A stretch of DNA of 64,000 bases from Zeugodacus cucurbitae (taxonomy: Eukaryota > Arthropoda > Insecta > Diptera > Tephritidae), in contig NC_071671.1 of the NCBI RefSeq assembly GCF_028554725.1, positions 11,630,001-11,694,000 of the forward strand. The letters run 5' to 3'. Below are positions 36,354-49,323 of this stretch, in pieces. Every line of letters starts with the position of its first letter. Position 1 is the stretch's first letter. Both the position numbers and the translations under genes were made by a program. The notes under the pieces are model-generated. The model searched no databases. It had not been told where the DNA came from and saw only the letters and a program-made list of their open reading frames with translations.

Positions 36354-39300
36354 AAATGTTACAAAAAATAAATATTTGAAAAAATTCGAGTTTTTCGAGT
36401 TAGGAAAACATGTTTTTGAAAATTTCGAAATATTTAATAAGAATTAAAATTCACCTCATTCATTGAACGATATTTTTTTAAACTTGTTATTAAAATTTAT
36501 TAATATCTCAATATATGTAATAGTATAATATTTATTTACTGATATCTTACAATATTCAAATAATAATTTCAAATTTATAATATTATTGTATTTATTAAAA
36601 GTATTTCAGTATTGTGTTTTGTCATCCATTATATATTTTTATTTCTGTTTTTTGGTTTTTATTACTGATATTATTATGTAATTATTACTTTTATCTACTT
36701 AATTGCAACGACTAAAATTATAATTTTCATTATTATGTTTCGGCTTTATCAAAGAAGAAATAATCACACATACATCAAATTTTTTTAATTTTTAATTTAT
36801 TTTTAATAATAATTTGATAAATTAAAATTTGTGTTTATTAAAATTCATATCGTTTTATATTCCTTTCAAATACAAATATTTGATTATTATACAAAATTCA
36901 AAGAAAGAAAGAACGCTAAATTAAAAAAAAAAAATATTACACTGCACTTTTATTGTGATACTTGTATGTATATAAACAAATTGTCATATTTGCACTTTTT
37001 AACTTAAAAAAGCCATAAGTTCACTTAAGATAGTTATGTATGTAGGGTGCACAAGTTCATTAGAGAAAACTACCAAATGCACTGCGCACAATTTAAGAAG
37101 CACTGAGCACTAAAGCACATTACATTGCACAATTTAATAAATTTTTACACCATATTTTGCCACGTTTTAATAAAAGTATAAAATTAATAAAAATAATAAT
37201 TAATGACAAAATACACTCAAAAACAAAAATTTTGATTTACATGAAAAATTTGTTATAAATCAATATAGTTATTTGGGATTTGAAACAGTTAATTAACCAG
37301 ACATAAATAAATATGTTCTTTGCAGTTGATTCGATCAAATATATGTTAGCGAGAGTACCTTACAAAACCAGCAGTGTTGCACTGCTTTAAAAATATTTTA
37401 TGCAGTTAGCTTTTCGAGAGCTTTTTTCATAATTTTTTTCTTATTAAAGTAAATGCAAGAAATATTTATTGTTTATAGAACTTCCAGTGTTGTAATGGTT
37501 AAAAGTTAAACAAACTTACACTTCCTAAGTATTATTCTGGAATAAAAGCTTCAAAGCTTTATAAAACTTGAAAGCTTTCAGTATACCTAGCTTGGAAATA
37601 ATACTATGTCGAGCCACAAAAACAGCTGAGAGGTAAAAAAATTGTAATTTCATTTTAAAATTTTATTCAAAGCTTTTCTCGAGCTTTCATGCTAAATTGT
37701 TAAATATTTTATATATTAAATATCTATATTTTTTCAAAAAACTCAATCCGTCCCGTTACTAATACACATATACTATCACTTAATTTGAATTGTTTTAATT
37801 ATAATAAATATCAGTTTAACTTTAAACAAATTGGCAAAAAAAAATAAATAATCGAAAAATTTTTAAAATATAAAATAAAACATTAAATTCGAATTCGAAA
37901 AAAGCTCAATTTCATCGATAAAATACGTATGTATATAAAATGTATATGATGACAAAAAATAAAACCTCTACCGCCTACATGCAACAAATGTGCCGAATTA
38001 TATATGTATAAAAGTAAAAAAAATTAAAAAAAAAATATATTGAGAATATTGAAATCTTAAAACTAAAAGTTAAACACAAACAACAATTATGAGCATATTT
38101 TTGAAAGCACTTTTCGTGTAACACAAGCTTAGCTTTTAAGTGATTGTTGTGATTTTTTGCACGATGCACCAACTGAATAAGTGTCACTATTTTTATTAAA
38201 ACTATATTAGACTTAACAAAACTTATGATATATAAATGCCTTTGCGTAATAAAAAACCAAAAAAAAAAAATAAATAAATAAATATTGTATGAAAATGTAT
38301 TGAACTTGAAAGCACCAAGCACTAAAGCACTTTAGCACTTAAGTACCACAGCAGTGAAGTTTCTTATACAACGCACATCCTATAGCGCCTTAAGCGACAA
38401 AATGCACTTATAACACTTAGAGAAAGAGTTATTAAAGTCTTATAAGAGTATTAATGATAAATGTTATGCAGTAAATTAAGCTTCATGTTAGTGTTAAATT
38501 CTAAATTTTCACTAAACACAACACTTCACTTCACTTACTTGAAATAATTTTTTGTTCTAAAATTTTTCTAAATAATTTGTGTAGGCAAATGCTTAATTTT
38601 ACGAATTATTAATTTATAATTTAATTAAAAAATTAATTTTGAATATTAATTTTACAATACTATTTTTTATTTATTTAAAATTTTTTTTCTTGAAATCATT
38701 ATTTTTGATTTCATATGCTTTCATCATAGAATTTGAAGGCAAAGCTTTCACACAAAATTGGATTAGAATAGTTTTAAATTATAGAAGCCTCACTTAGTTC
38801 AATGTATGGTTGCTACTGCACCCGAAAGCTGAAAGCTTTAGAGTTTTTTGCAAATTTCGAAAAGTTCTTCCGTATATCAGTGAAAAAGAAGAGTAATACA
38901 GAACCGATAGTTTGTCGAGCTTTACTTGCTCCTTAGCTTCAACGGCATGGCATTAAGTGAGATAGCACCGTTACTATACGCTTTCACATAAATGGTGCTT
39001 TAAATTGGAGCTTTCATAAAAGCTTATTTAACTTGTTTAGATAATATTTAATTCGTTTAAAGTTATTTTCAAATTAGGGTTTTTCATTTTCAAAGTTTAG
39101 ATTATTTTACCTCTAGCTAGCTACTGCGGCAAAGTTTTAATATTGCATTAAACACTTATTTTTCATAATTCATCATAATTTTTATGACTTTTATTTATTT
39201 TTTGAGCACGAAAGGTGCATATTAATTTTATAATCTTTTTAGTATTTAAAATTTTTTGTTTTTTGGTTTTTTTCGCCAAGCTAAACTTAAGAATTCAATT

Positions 39301-40766
39301 TACTTTAATTCATTTCGACTTCATTAGAACTATCTGAAATGTCTCATTACAAATTAAACTTTTATATATCTTATATCCCTATATCCCATATAACACCATG
39401 CTTTAATATAAAATTTAAAATTATTCTTTTTGGAAAGAAAATAAATACATTTTACTATATATATGTATATGTTTATTTTTAATTATCTTTAAAAATGATT
39501 ATAATTTATTTCATTTTATTTTCGGTCTTTTTACGAATTTCCTTAATGTTTTTTCTAAAATATTGGTTTCATATAAATTCCTTTATATACTTTATATATT
39601 ATTGTTCAATGAAATAAGGCATTTTGTAATGATTATTTTTACATAAATTTTTCAATAAATTAAAAAAAATATATATTTTTGTTTGTTATATAAATTATTT
39701 CATTCCTAATTTTGTTATTTTAAATTATTAAGCGAAAACTATAACCTAATTGTTATGGTGGCAGCAGCATTACACAAATGATTTTAAGAAATGTACCCGA
39801 GTTCACTGTTTGGGCAAGATAAAAGTACGGGTCTGTTTCGGCTCTATATTGAACTGTTGTGGGAACCCAATTGTTCTGCAATCGAAGTCAAATTGTGTAG
39901 AACTACTTTACAACTCGATTAGATATTTGTTAGAAAAGTAAATCATGCTGGTTACATTTTTTTTAATTTTAACTTAAACTGCAAAGGATATTTCAATTGA
40001 AAGTAAAAACTTTTTTTAAACTTTCTTTAGAAATTTATTCGATTGCCGAACTAATTCTTTCTCAAATGATTAATTATGTGCCGTTTTGTTGATATGTTTC
40101 TAGTTTCTCAACTGTTTTTCGAGTTGTTCTGTACCTTAAGCTACTAAAGTAAAAAAAATAGTGATCTAATCGTTCTCTATCTAGCTGCTACCTAGTCTTC
40201 TCATAGTTCTTCTGACTATAAATATTTTGCAATTGGCGACCTTCACTGTTTTTATTAAAATTTGTTTCGTGTGACTGTGGTTTACTGGAATGGATCGAAT
40301 TTCATATATGTGAACATGTTTTAGATAATTTTTAGATCGTTGTAAAACATTTATTAAAACTGAAAAAACATACAATAGGTTTTAAACTTAAAAAAATGGT
40401 TCTATACATTTTATTACATTTTTATTTTTGTCTCAGTTGAATAATATAATTTCTATATATTTTAAATTGTAAAGGTACAATATTGATTTTTTTAAAGATT
40501 TCCGCGTAATAGTATTTGATTTCTAAAATAGAGCGTATTATAAATTTATATCTGAATGAAAAATAGACCAAAATTTGTAAGTTAATATTATTAAAATTAA
40601 TTTTTAATTAAAATTTAATATTCTACAATACTTTACTTACTAAACTTGGATTTACTGACTGTCACTTGATTTTGTATTATTTTGTTATTTTTGTATGAAT
40701 GAATTTAATTAATCTCGAATTAACTGGTTTTAATTACATCAAATTACATGGAATGCAAAATGTTTA
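36354..40766. other. AT-rich non-coding DNA
   Basis: Very AT-rich, with homopolymers and stops in all frames. AGCTTTC / GAAAGCT words are frequent between 37380 and 38960 but show no regular period. No gene, RNA or transposon recognised. Confidence 0.45.
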
Positions 40767-41139
40767 AGCCTTTTCGCACCGTCGCTAATTGATCATTTAA
40801 CCGGCCTCTGCTCGATTAAAACGCTGATTAAGATCGATTTATCAAAAAAAATCGACATCTTTTTAATTGAATTTTAATTGACTTGAAAATGAAATGCAAC
40901 TCTGCGGCAAAGACCGTATTTGAAATTATATATACGTACTTTTTCTGCGAGTTGTTGTTCACGACGGTAGATATCGCTGCTTGAAATAAATATAAAATAG
41001 CAATCTACCAACTTCAGCAAAAACAAAAATGTATAACAGCTGTTCGTTAATCGAGTAGCCGTCAGTGTGAAAGGCAAAAAGTGTTTTCTAAATCAAAATT
41101 ATTTTAATTGATTAATTAATTTGGCTGTGTGAAAAGGCT
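40767..41139. mobile_element. Candidate MITE, imperfect TIRs AGCCTTTTCGCAC
   Basis: 373-bp non-coding segment whose left end AGCCTTTTCGCACCGTCGC pairs with the inverted right end AGCCTTTTCACACAGCC. The match extends loosely through TAATTGATCA versus TAATTAATCA. The interior is AT-rich with an ATCGATTTATC / ATCGACATC pair and no transposase. No clear target duplication was found, so the class is not assigned. Confidence 0.5.
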
Positions 41140-43392
41140 ATAACATACGTATAATTCTAAAGAGCTCAACAATTTTAATTTTTTTTTAAATGAACTAATA
41201 TGCGTTAACTGAAATGCTATAAAATCAGTTTACAAATCATTCAATGCAAATATTTAATATATTTATTTTATATAAACAAGTTATAAAGAATATAATAGTA
41301 TAATATAGCTAAAGTTCAGACCAAGTTAAGCTTAAACCTTAATCATAATTTATAAATTTAAGTACATCTAACAAACTAATTTCTGTATACTTTCCCAGAA
41401 CAAAGAGCAAACTTTTTACTACAACAAAAATCAAAACAGAAAATAAATACATATAAAATACAAATCAAATGGAGATGCAACTGTAAGAAAACAATAGTAT
41501 TTAAGAGGGCGTTTACCAGGCAAATAATGCAATTTGTTTTAATTAAAAACTCCAGACATAATTTGTAATCCAATACTGTAGAATAAATCAAAACACAAAA
41601 GTAAAGCAAATCTCCAACCAATGTTCAAATAAAAGCATGAAAAATTAACAAAAAAAAACCGTAATTAATTTATTAAAAATACCCTGACATAAATGCATAA
41701 GTGAACAGACATACAAAGCGAAAACCAAAAAGCATTACCATTAAAAGCATTATTTCAAAATACCCCAAAGAAACAGTGAAGCAAAATGTAGAAGTATACG
41801 GTAATATAAGCAGATGAGCGCCTAAAAGTGAGCTACCGCAACAAAAGAAAACAACAACAGAACGTAGAAAATAATGAATTGTGAAAATATGTATATGAAA
41901 AACAACAACAACAATAAAGCAGACAGTTAGCATATGAGACTATAACAAATGCAAAAACAAAAATAAAAAAAAAATAAAAACAAAGGTGCAATGAAAACAG
42001 TTGAATATTAAACATTATGTACAAGTAAACTCATACATAAACGAATATGTAGAAGCAAGCAAAAGAGTGCAAATGTATAAAATAGAAAAGGAGGAAAGAA
42101 CTTGAAGAAGAACACGAAGAGTTGATATACTCTTTAACCTAATTTATGAGATTATATATGTAAAATAAATAATTGCCTCAGTCAGTATAAAAAAAAACAC
42201 AAAAAAAGAACAAAACAAATAAAAAATTGTGTTTCATTTCAGCTTTTTTTATGGATTTAATAATATAGTGCACATACTTTCACAGCGCGGGTGAGCACTA
42301 AAGCTTTTAAATATTTCATAAAAACTTTTTATTGCAGTCGCTACGAAATTTTCTGGTATGCGTTCTATATTTATGCAGACTCGTATATATTTATTGCATG
42401 TGAAATGCGCATTTTTGTTGACAGGAGCGTGAGTATTATTTATTTTTTTAACGGCATATCAATAGACCATAGTTACAGCAGCGAATTTATTATTGTTCAT
42501 GGTCATGAACTGGTTTGTGATATGTTCACTTTTCCACGACATACGGAGTAGACTCGATTACAGAGAGGAATAATCAAAAGTGTAGCAGTAAATATAGAGT
42601 TTTACAGCATGCTTCATATGGTAAGTAGAGTGCTAAAGGTGACATGCATGAAGTGAACGCGAAACTACGCGAAAACTTTTCTGGAAGAGACACCTATCTA
42701 GTTAATGTTTATTGCCAAACCAAACGAAAATTTCAAAGTGGATGATTTGTTCAAGAAAACTCTGGACAGCAATACAATTTTATCGACTCAATTCTCATTT
42801 CATCACTGCCGAAAAACACTATATTCACTTTGAATTCAAATCTATCAACCTTCCCTTTTTTGTATAGACCGAATGTTGCTGCACTTCTGCTTCATTCATA
42901 GTGATTATCATTTTGGTGGATAAACAATTAAATATTTATTTCTTAATATTTCTAAGAAAATATGTTGATGATATTTGTTTTCACTGGTTACAACTTTGTG
43001 GAGGCTTTTATTGGAACATGATGGAATTGTATAAGGAATAATTTCGTCTATTTTAATATAATAATTTAGAGTTTATTCAAAAACTTTAATATATACTGAC
43101 GACTTTCAAAATATTTTTGGTGATAATCAGTCAACTTCTGATGTCATCAGTTTATTCCTATTTCAAAAAGTTTGCTCAACCACTTAACTATGCACAAACA
43201 AAGGCGTTCAGGTATAGCAACACGTCTTAAAAAAATTGAATTTGGTCCATATTTTCCTCTAATTGCCTTATACCGATTGTGGAATGTCTCGGCATTTCCG
43301 TATATGATCGGTTAGTATCTCAGATCTTATTATCAATTATATATTGAAGAAAATATTGTATATTGTAGAAAATACCTAAAAGAAGATATATA
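41140..43392. other. Non-coding intergenic DNA
   Basis: 41380-42230 is strongly A-biased on the plus strand, with many AACAACAAC and AAATAAA words. It produces several hydrophobic spurious ORFs on the minus strand. No gene or mobile element recognised. Confidence 0.45.
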
Positions 43393-44330
43393 CAACTGTG
43401 TTCGAAATAATAGCAACGGCTAAATATTGGGAATCTGTATTTAAATTGATATTCGATACAGTTATCATATACATGCAGTACCGTAATTTTTTTTTTTACA
43501 ATTTTACAATTCAAGTCAACTAATACAATATTTCTGTAGTGAATACATCGCTTTTTTAAATTTGAAAACACTTTTCTTTTACGAAAATGGGGACAAACAT
43601 TTTTCTAAAGGAAACCGAAATCTTATTAAAAAGTTATGGCGGAAGAAAAATCTTAAAAGTTTATTGAAGATTTAGTCGGATGTTATGTCAAAACGCATCT
43701 GAATGCAAAAAAATGTAAACCAAATCCTGAAACATGGGGACGAAATGGAGTTTTTTCGGCTGAAGACAGTAGTGGGCTTGTTCAGAAAAAGGCAAATTTA
43801 TGCAAAAAATAACAATTGGTTAAACCTTAGTGTTATTGCGTCCACAATAAGACAAGAGCTAAAAAGAGTTAAACATTTTCGGCAGGAACCCAAGGAAAGC
43901 GCCTTTACTAGAACCGCGGCATGTGCAGGCCACAGTTCAAATTGCTGAAGAGCAACTGTATTGGCCAGTCGAAAAAGTACGCAAGATATTGTAGTCCGAA
44001 GAAACGAAAATTGTTTTATTTTGTTCCCGAGAACATCAACCCGAACCAGAAAAATCTGAAATTTATCCTAGATGTGTTTTCCGAGCTGTCTAACATGGGT
44101 GTGTTAAATCAACGTATTGGGAGGCTTCTTTTACTACGGTATAGCTCTGTTATATTGGATTTAATAAAACATGGATGCCAAAATATAGTACGTGGAAATA
44201 ATTGAACCGACTATTCTACCATACGCTGAATCTAAAATCCGACAGAAAAGAGCCTATCAACATAACAACTACCCTAAGGATGCCAGCAAGTTGGTAACCA
44301 ATGGTAAGGTTATGGGTTACCCGGATGTTA
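43393..44330 (+). pseudogene. Decayed Tc1-like transposon
   Basis: The left end CAACTGTGTTCGAAATAA follows a TA at 43391-43392 and looks like a Tc1-type terminal repeat. Downstream, in several plus-strand frames, are transposase remains: KVRKIL-SEETKIVLF (the W-SDETK-LFGS block) near 43975-44020, TILPYAESKI near 44210-44235 and YQHNNYPKDASKLVTN at about 44255-44305. The last matches the usual QQDNDPKHTS block, so the catalytic Asp there appears changed to Asn. There are many stops and frameshifts, and the right terminal repeat is not found. Confidence 0.6.
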
Positions 44331-45482
44331 TGGTAATATGAAAAACTTCACTGCAAAATTTAGAGTTTTAAATATTTAGCTCACCATTTTCTGTTCCTTC
44401 TATAATTAGCTATTAAACTATTTTTGTGTTAAAAATAGCTAAGCAGTTCAACATATATACATTAATATGTACATTGGATTTAATTTTATTATAAGTATAT
44501 TTCCCTCCTTCAAGACCACCTAGCCTCTCTTTGCGCTTTCATGGTGTTTTATGTTCCAACGCAACGCAATATTTGTCATCGCTGAAGCATTCTGGCTTAT
44601 TCCACTTGCTCTGCTGCAGCCCTATTCTGAGAATTAAAAATAAATTTCACGCTGTTTGGATGCTTAGATGCCTGCCACTGCATGAATTTTCCATGTCACA
44701 TTTTCTTCAAATGCTTTCTTCTTATATTTTCCATTTATTTTTACATCTATCAAACAGGTGAAGATAGTTGTTAATTGTGAATATATTTTTGTATTATTAA
44801 ATAGCTGAAAATGTTGATAAATTTTCGAATAATATTTTTTTGATTCTTTTTTTTTGGAAAGTGAAGCAAATTAAACGATTCATGTTTATTTCAAATAAAA
44901 ATTAAAATATGTTTGAAATGAAAGCAGGACACAGAATGATTGAATTTATATATTCTATCCAAAGCATAATCTTTCCTCTGCTTAATTCTTATTTTTCAAA
45001 AAAATTAAATGTGTAAAAACATCGCATATTTTCACTTATAAACACTACTGCTACCAGTAAACGTTAAAATGTTTAGAGACGTTTTGCCTTAAAGTCAAAC
45101 AGGCTTAAGAGCTTGCGCCACACTGAAATTTTCAAAAAATGTAAAGTTTTTTTTGCTTAATTTCAAAGTCTATATTCTAATGAGTATTTTGAGAAACAAT
45201 GCCTCAATAGTTAATAATGTATTTGAAACATTTGTTTCTCTTTTGCGTTTTTCTCAAAACCATATTTGCGGGATGGTGTACATGACAACTCTAACACTAT
45301 TCAATCGATTGTCTTGAAAATTAAAATACATCTTCCTAAATCGATTTTCCACATAGTGTCGTGTGATATTTTCGATTGAATAATTTGAAAATTTTTAAAC
45401 AAATTTTTATACGGTATTAAAAATATAAAATCAATTTTTGAAGTTCTTCGAATTGCGTAAACATTTGTTAAAAAAAAACGGC
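44331..45482. other. Non-coding intergenic DNA
   Basis: Only short ORFs without recognisable domains. The 3' end of the hAT element to the right may reach into this stretch, but no inverted repeat matching its 5' end at 46999 was found. Confidence 0.35.
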
Positions 45483-46999
45483 CTAGTCACCCTGTTCAAA
45501 ATTTATCACTTTTTCAGAAAAATATTTTTTACTTGTTTCAGATATCATCAGACTACATCGTAAACGAAACATACTGTCTAACTTTCCTAGTAATTGTAAA
45601 CGAAGCAAACAGATTCTTAAAAAGTAACGAGATCTAACTATCTTCGGTTCATGTAAATTTCGGATGGGTAGAATAAATAAAAAAATAAATAAATTCAAAA
45701 AATTGTATGTATTTATTGCAAAAACAGTTTTTCTTCTCGGCGATTTTGCTATAAACTTATCCATTAACAAATTTAAATCTAATTTTGATGCTTCATTTGC
45801 GTAAACGTGCAAAATAGTCATATTATTTAACCTGGTCCTGGAGCGTGGTTGAGCGTAAATAAGATTTTAATCTTCGAAGGACAGAGAAACTCCTTTCGTT
45901 CGAACATGATGATCCGGGAATCGTTATTAACATTCGCACAAAGCGTATAAAATCAGGTATAAGCCAATGACACCATTCGAACTCCTTGCAAAAATTTAAA
46001 ATTTCAAGGAACGTTTTGACACTTCTTTTTTGCCGTTTCACCAATTGCCAAAACATATCTCTGTCGCTTAAAAGTCGTTCCTTGTCAAAATCTTTTTCAT
46101 AAAATTTAAGGACTTCATCCACATTATCTGTTGCGCACAATGTAAATTGTTCCAATAATTTGAAAAATTGAGCAGAATTATTTTCGAATCGACTTCTGAG
46201 GGACTCAATCAGCTGGTCGTACACTTCAAAGAACTGTTTCCTATAATATTCTTCAGGCGATTTAAATATATGGTCTTCGCTTGTGCCTTGCTCGAGCCGT
46301 TTACTTATTTTGCGTTGACGAGGAAGCATAGGGTCATCAAGTTCAAGTTTGACAGCGCCTTGCGTACTATTTTTCCAAGCTTCTTCAAACTTGGTTTCAC
46401 CAGAAGCTTCCAAAACTGCACGTACAGCATTAACTTTTTTGTAGGAGTCAATAACAGAAAGGTTTGATTTTTGGCGTTCGGTGTTCAATATTTCGATGCG
46501 ATTAAAAATTTCGATTATCATTGTTAACATAAAAAAGCATTCGAACGATGCCATGAACTCAAAAAACCTTAACGCTTTGGCGCACACAGAACTGTCTATT
46601 TCTTTATCCGTAGATCGACAAAGAAAAAATTTTAGCAATACAACGTAATTCGCTCTAACAGCCTTCAGGGATTTTACACGTAACACCCATCTGTAATGAA
46701 GAAAATAGTAAAAATAAAATATATTAAAATAAAATCATACAAAAATTTATTTTGACGTACCTAGTCCGACAATAGGCTGCAAGAAACGGCAAAAGAATGT
46801 CTTTCTTTTGGTCTGTTTCATTCTAAAATTGACAATTAGAAGAAGTGTTGCCAACTTCAACAAAAAAAAAATATTTTTTTTCCAGTTAAGTTTATTTAAT
46901 TTCTTTTTCGTAGGTTATTTTTCGAGTGGGTAATTACCCACTTGAAAAATTCCGTGTGGGCACAACTACCCACCATACCCACAGTAAACGGCGCCACTG
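45483..46999 (-). mobile_element. hAT-superfamily element, 5' end recognised
   Basis: Minus-strand hAT transposon. The presumed 5' end at 46999 starts CAGTGGCGCCG, fitting the CAG(T)G start of hAT inverted repeats. The first 75 bp are packed with GTGGG/CCCAC words, including the perfect palindrome AGTGGGTAATTACCCACT at 46925-46942, likely transposase-binding subterminal repeats. The transposase spans at least two introns. The 3' inverted repeat and the 8-bp target duplication were not identified, so the 3' end given is only the end of the open frame. Confidence 0.65.
45700..46822 (-). pseudogene. hAT transposase (ZMYM-like), spliced, one frameshift
   Basis: Exon 46822-46761 follows a TTTTAG acceptor and reads NETDQKKDILLPF...YCRT. 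A 70-bp intron (46760-46691, GTACGT...TTACAG, phase 2) follows, then a long exon from 46690. The spliced junction gives YCRTRWVLRVKSLKAV, matching the C-TRW block of hAT transposases. The C-terminal dimerisation domain follows: FIRFVRMLITIPGSSCSNER, SFSVLRRLKSYLRSTTLQDQ. A TAA at 45822-45820 interrupts it. One base along, the frame continues as NMTILHVYANEA and LDLNLLMDKFIA, the normal hAT ending. A single-base indel therefore separates the two parts. Upstream exons (BED/TTF finger) were not found. Confidence 0.8.
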
Positions 47000-47072
47000 T
47001 CTTCATCTATATTTCTTGATTGTAGTAGTGGTGAAATGAAATTTCAACAACAGATGAGCAGTAGAACACTAA

Positions 47073-47441
47073 CAGCCGGTTTCACGAAACAAATTTAAGT
47101 GAAAAATAAATAATATCAGTTTCACCATTTGACTTAAGTTTTATTTAAATGGTCACGCTTTGCCATTTAAATATTATTTAAATAGTGTCATATGTAATCA
47201 TGGTTACGCTTTTCTATCAGCTGAATTCCCATTTGTTTACCATTTTGACAAAGAAATACAATTTATTTGTTTACATAAATCAGCTGTTATTCTTCCTAAA
47301 ATCCCTGCCTTTTTAATTTTTTGAATGCCAAATGTCAATAATGGTGAAACGCAGGAAACTTAAGTGCAAAGTTAAATAAGAATTAAAATGAAAATTAAAT
47401 GGAACTTAATTTTCAATTAAAAAATTTCGTGAAACCGGCTG
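47073..47441. mobile_element. MITE with 17-bp perfect TIRs and TAA duplication
   Basis: 369-bp non-coding element bounded by CAGCCGGTTTCACGAAA and its exact inverted copy. It is flanked by TAA at 47070-47072 and 47442-47444. The interior is AT-rich with TTAAGT and ATTTAAAT words and no ORF. A 3-bp TWA duplication is typical of PIF/Harbinger-type transposition, though the class is inferred from this alone. Identical TIRs suggest recent insertion. Confidence 0.85.
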
Positions 47442-47444
47442 TAA

Positions 47445-49323
47445 AACTTCCCTATTATATATCTGGATTCACTATGTAATATGAATACACGTACATATAT
47501 ACAACTTTTGATCATACTTCTCACATTTTTAGCAGTTGTCAACCAAGTCAAACCATCTAATTTATTTTTCAAGACCCGAATATTAAACCTATTAAGTGTG
47601 TGCTCTCAGTCTCAACTTTATAAAATTTAACGTATCGGTTCGTATTATGTCTATATAAAATATAATGAAAACTTGAATTCATTATGTATATTCGACAAAT
47701 AATATAGAGTGTATCATTTAATATGTCTATGTCTAAACATTGCACCAGTTTAATATTGTCTAACCACTTCTGCATAGTTAATATATTTTTGAAACTAGAT
47801 AAGCATAGACATAGTAGCTCTTGATATAGAAAATGACTCAACCTACTTATGGTTGAACCAATGGATATTGGAAGCAGGAAATCCATGCGATATTCATTAA
47901 ATGCGAGCGTTGCGATGCCACCATATTCAACAAAATTAAAAAGTCTATGGAAATTGATATCGATCTATTTCTGCGGCATATCTCTTAGAGGTCTTATGTC
48001 AAAAGGATTTGATTCGCTCTGATCTCAAGACTTAACACATACTAAATTCTTTGCGTGAGGTTGTTTGAGTATGTCCGCAGGAATTCGCAGACGATTTTCA
48101 AGTCCACTCTAAATATACTTACCGAAATCATGCTATACCGCTCGACGTATCTGAAATGATAATGGAAAACATAGAAAAAAGTGGTAATTTTGCTGATACA
48201 CTTTACTGTTGTTGTATCCAATTTTATTTCAAGGAATATTATCTATGGAAAATGATAAGAAAACACAAAATAATTAATAGCTTCCTTAATCCCAAGCAAA
48301 TTATAACAACATTCACTTACAAATATGAAATATGCCTTGAACTAATAGATTAGAGCGCAGAGTATCCGACTTTGAAAGCTGTGAATACTGGTACGTATCG
48401 ACAAAATACTTAGAGCCTTTCACGCTTGCCGAGATATTTCAACAAAAACTTAGAAAAGATTACCACAACATTTTCTTCGAAATTCAAATTTTGTGTAAAC
48501 TTTTTCGAAATAATTAAATTTTGTTTTGGCGCATTGTAGTACCAGTTATTATTACTATGAAGCTCAGGGCTAATTTACAGATATGCATACACATGCTAGC
48601 TAGCGTTAATGCGTAGTCATTAAACATTTTTCGCAGTTAATTTTCATACAATCCTTACATTTCGCTTTATCACGCTGAGAATCGCGATGCTCCTACTCCT
48701 CTCTAATAGCCTCCAAATAACTACCAGTGAGCATATTAACACACGCCATGAAAATAAAACAGGCAAAGAACAAGCTAACTTGCTAGTTTACTTACGCTTT
48801 TGTATATACTAAAACTTGTATGTGTGGGTGTGGGTGGTGTGTATGTGAGCACATTAAGCGTGTGTTTTTGTGTTGCAGCTTTCAGTTTAGTTTACTGCTT
48901 CATTTGTATATGTGTGTTTTAGTGTGTGGATGAACAAAGCATTCACAAATTTCGCTAGAATATTCATCAGTAATTTATGTAGCGAAACAAGTAACAGGTG
49001 TCATAAATTTTAATTAGCGTAAAACGAAGCTAATTTCACTCATTATAACTGCGCACGAATGAGCGCATAAAGAAAGGGATGATTTAGTAAACACATACAA
49101 ACATACATACAGTTGTCTATATGTGTATACGAGGGGAGTAGATAATATGACTTCGAAGAGTTTTAATAAAAGTTGATTACATTTAGAGCCACAAAGATTT
49201 GCGAACAAGGAAATGTTTGTAAGAATGCACGATATTTTCATATATTATCAAATGTAATCATATGTTTGAGTTTCAGGAACTACTCATATAAATTAATTGC
49301 AGCAAATAAGGAATGAATTCGGG
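47445..49323. other. Non-coding intergenic DNA
   Basis: No supportable gene. 47880-48420 is less AT-rich with short open stretches in several frames that I cannot assign to any family, possibly a decayed element. 48770-48930 has GTGTGT-rich words. Confidence 0.35.

Noticed and set aside
37380..38960. Frequent AGCTTTC/GAAAGCT words as a tandem or regulatory array
   Set aside because: The spacing is irregular and the words are short; no unit or inverted structure could be defined.
41376..42024. Hydrophobic minus-strand ORFs that look like membrane proteins
   Set aside because: The plus strand is A-rich low-complexity sequence, which on the minus strand reads as F/L/C/Y-rich peptide. They overlap in different frames and lack start context.
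45100..45125. GCGCCACACTG as the missing 3' inverted repeat of the hAT element
   Set aside because: Its orientation is wrong for a left end and only a few bases match the 5' end.
47569..48353. ORFs of 105 and 65 residues in a less AT-rich patch
   Set aside because: No recognisable motif, no splice context and opposite strands. Possibly a decayed element, but the family cannot be named.
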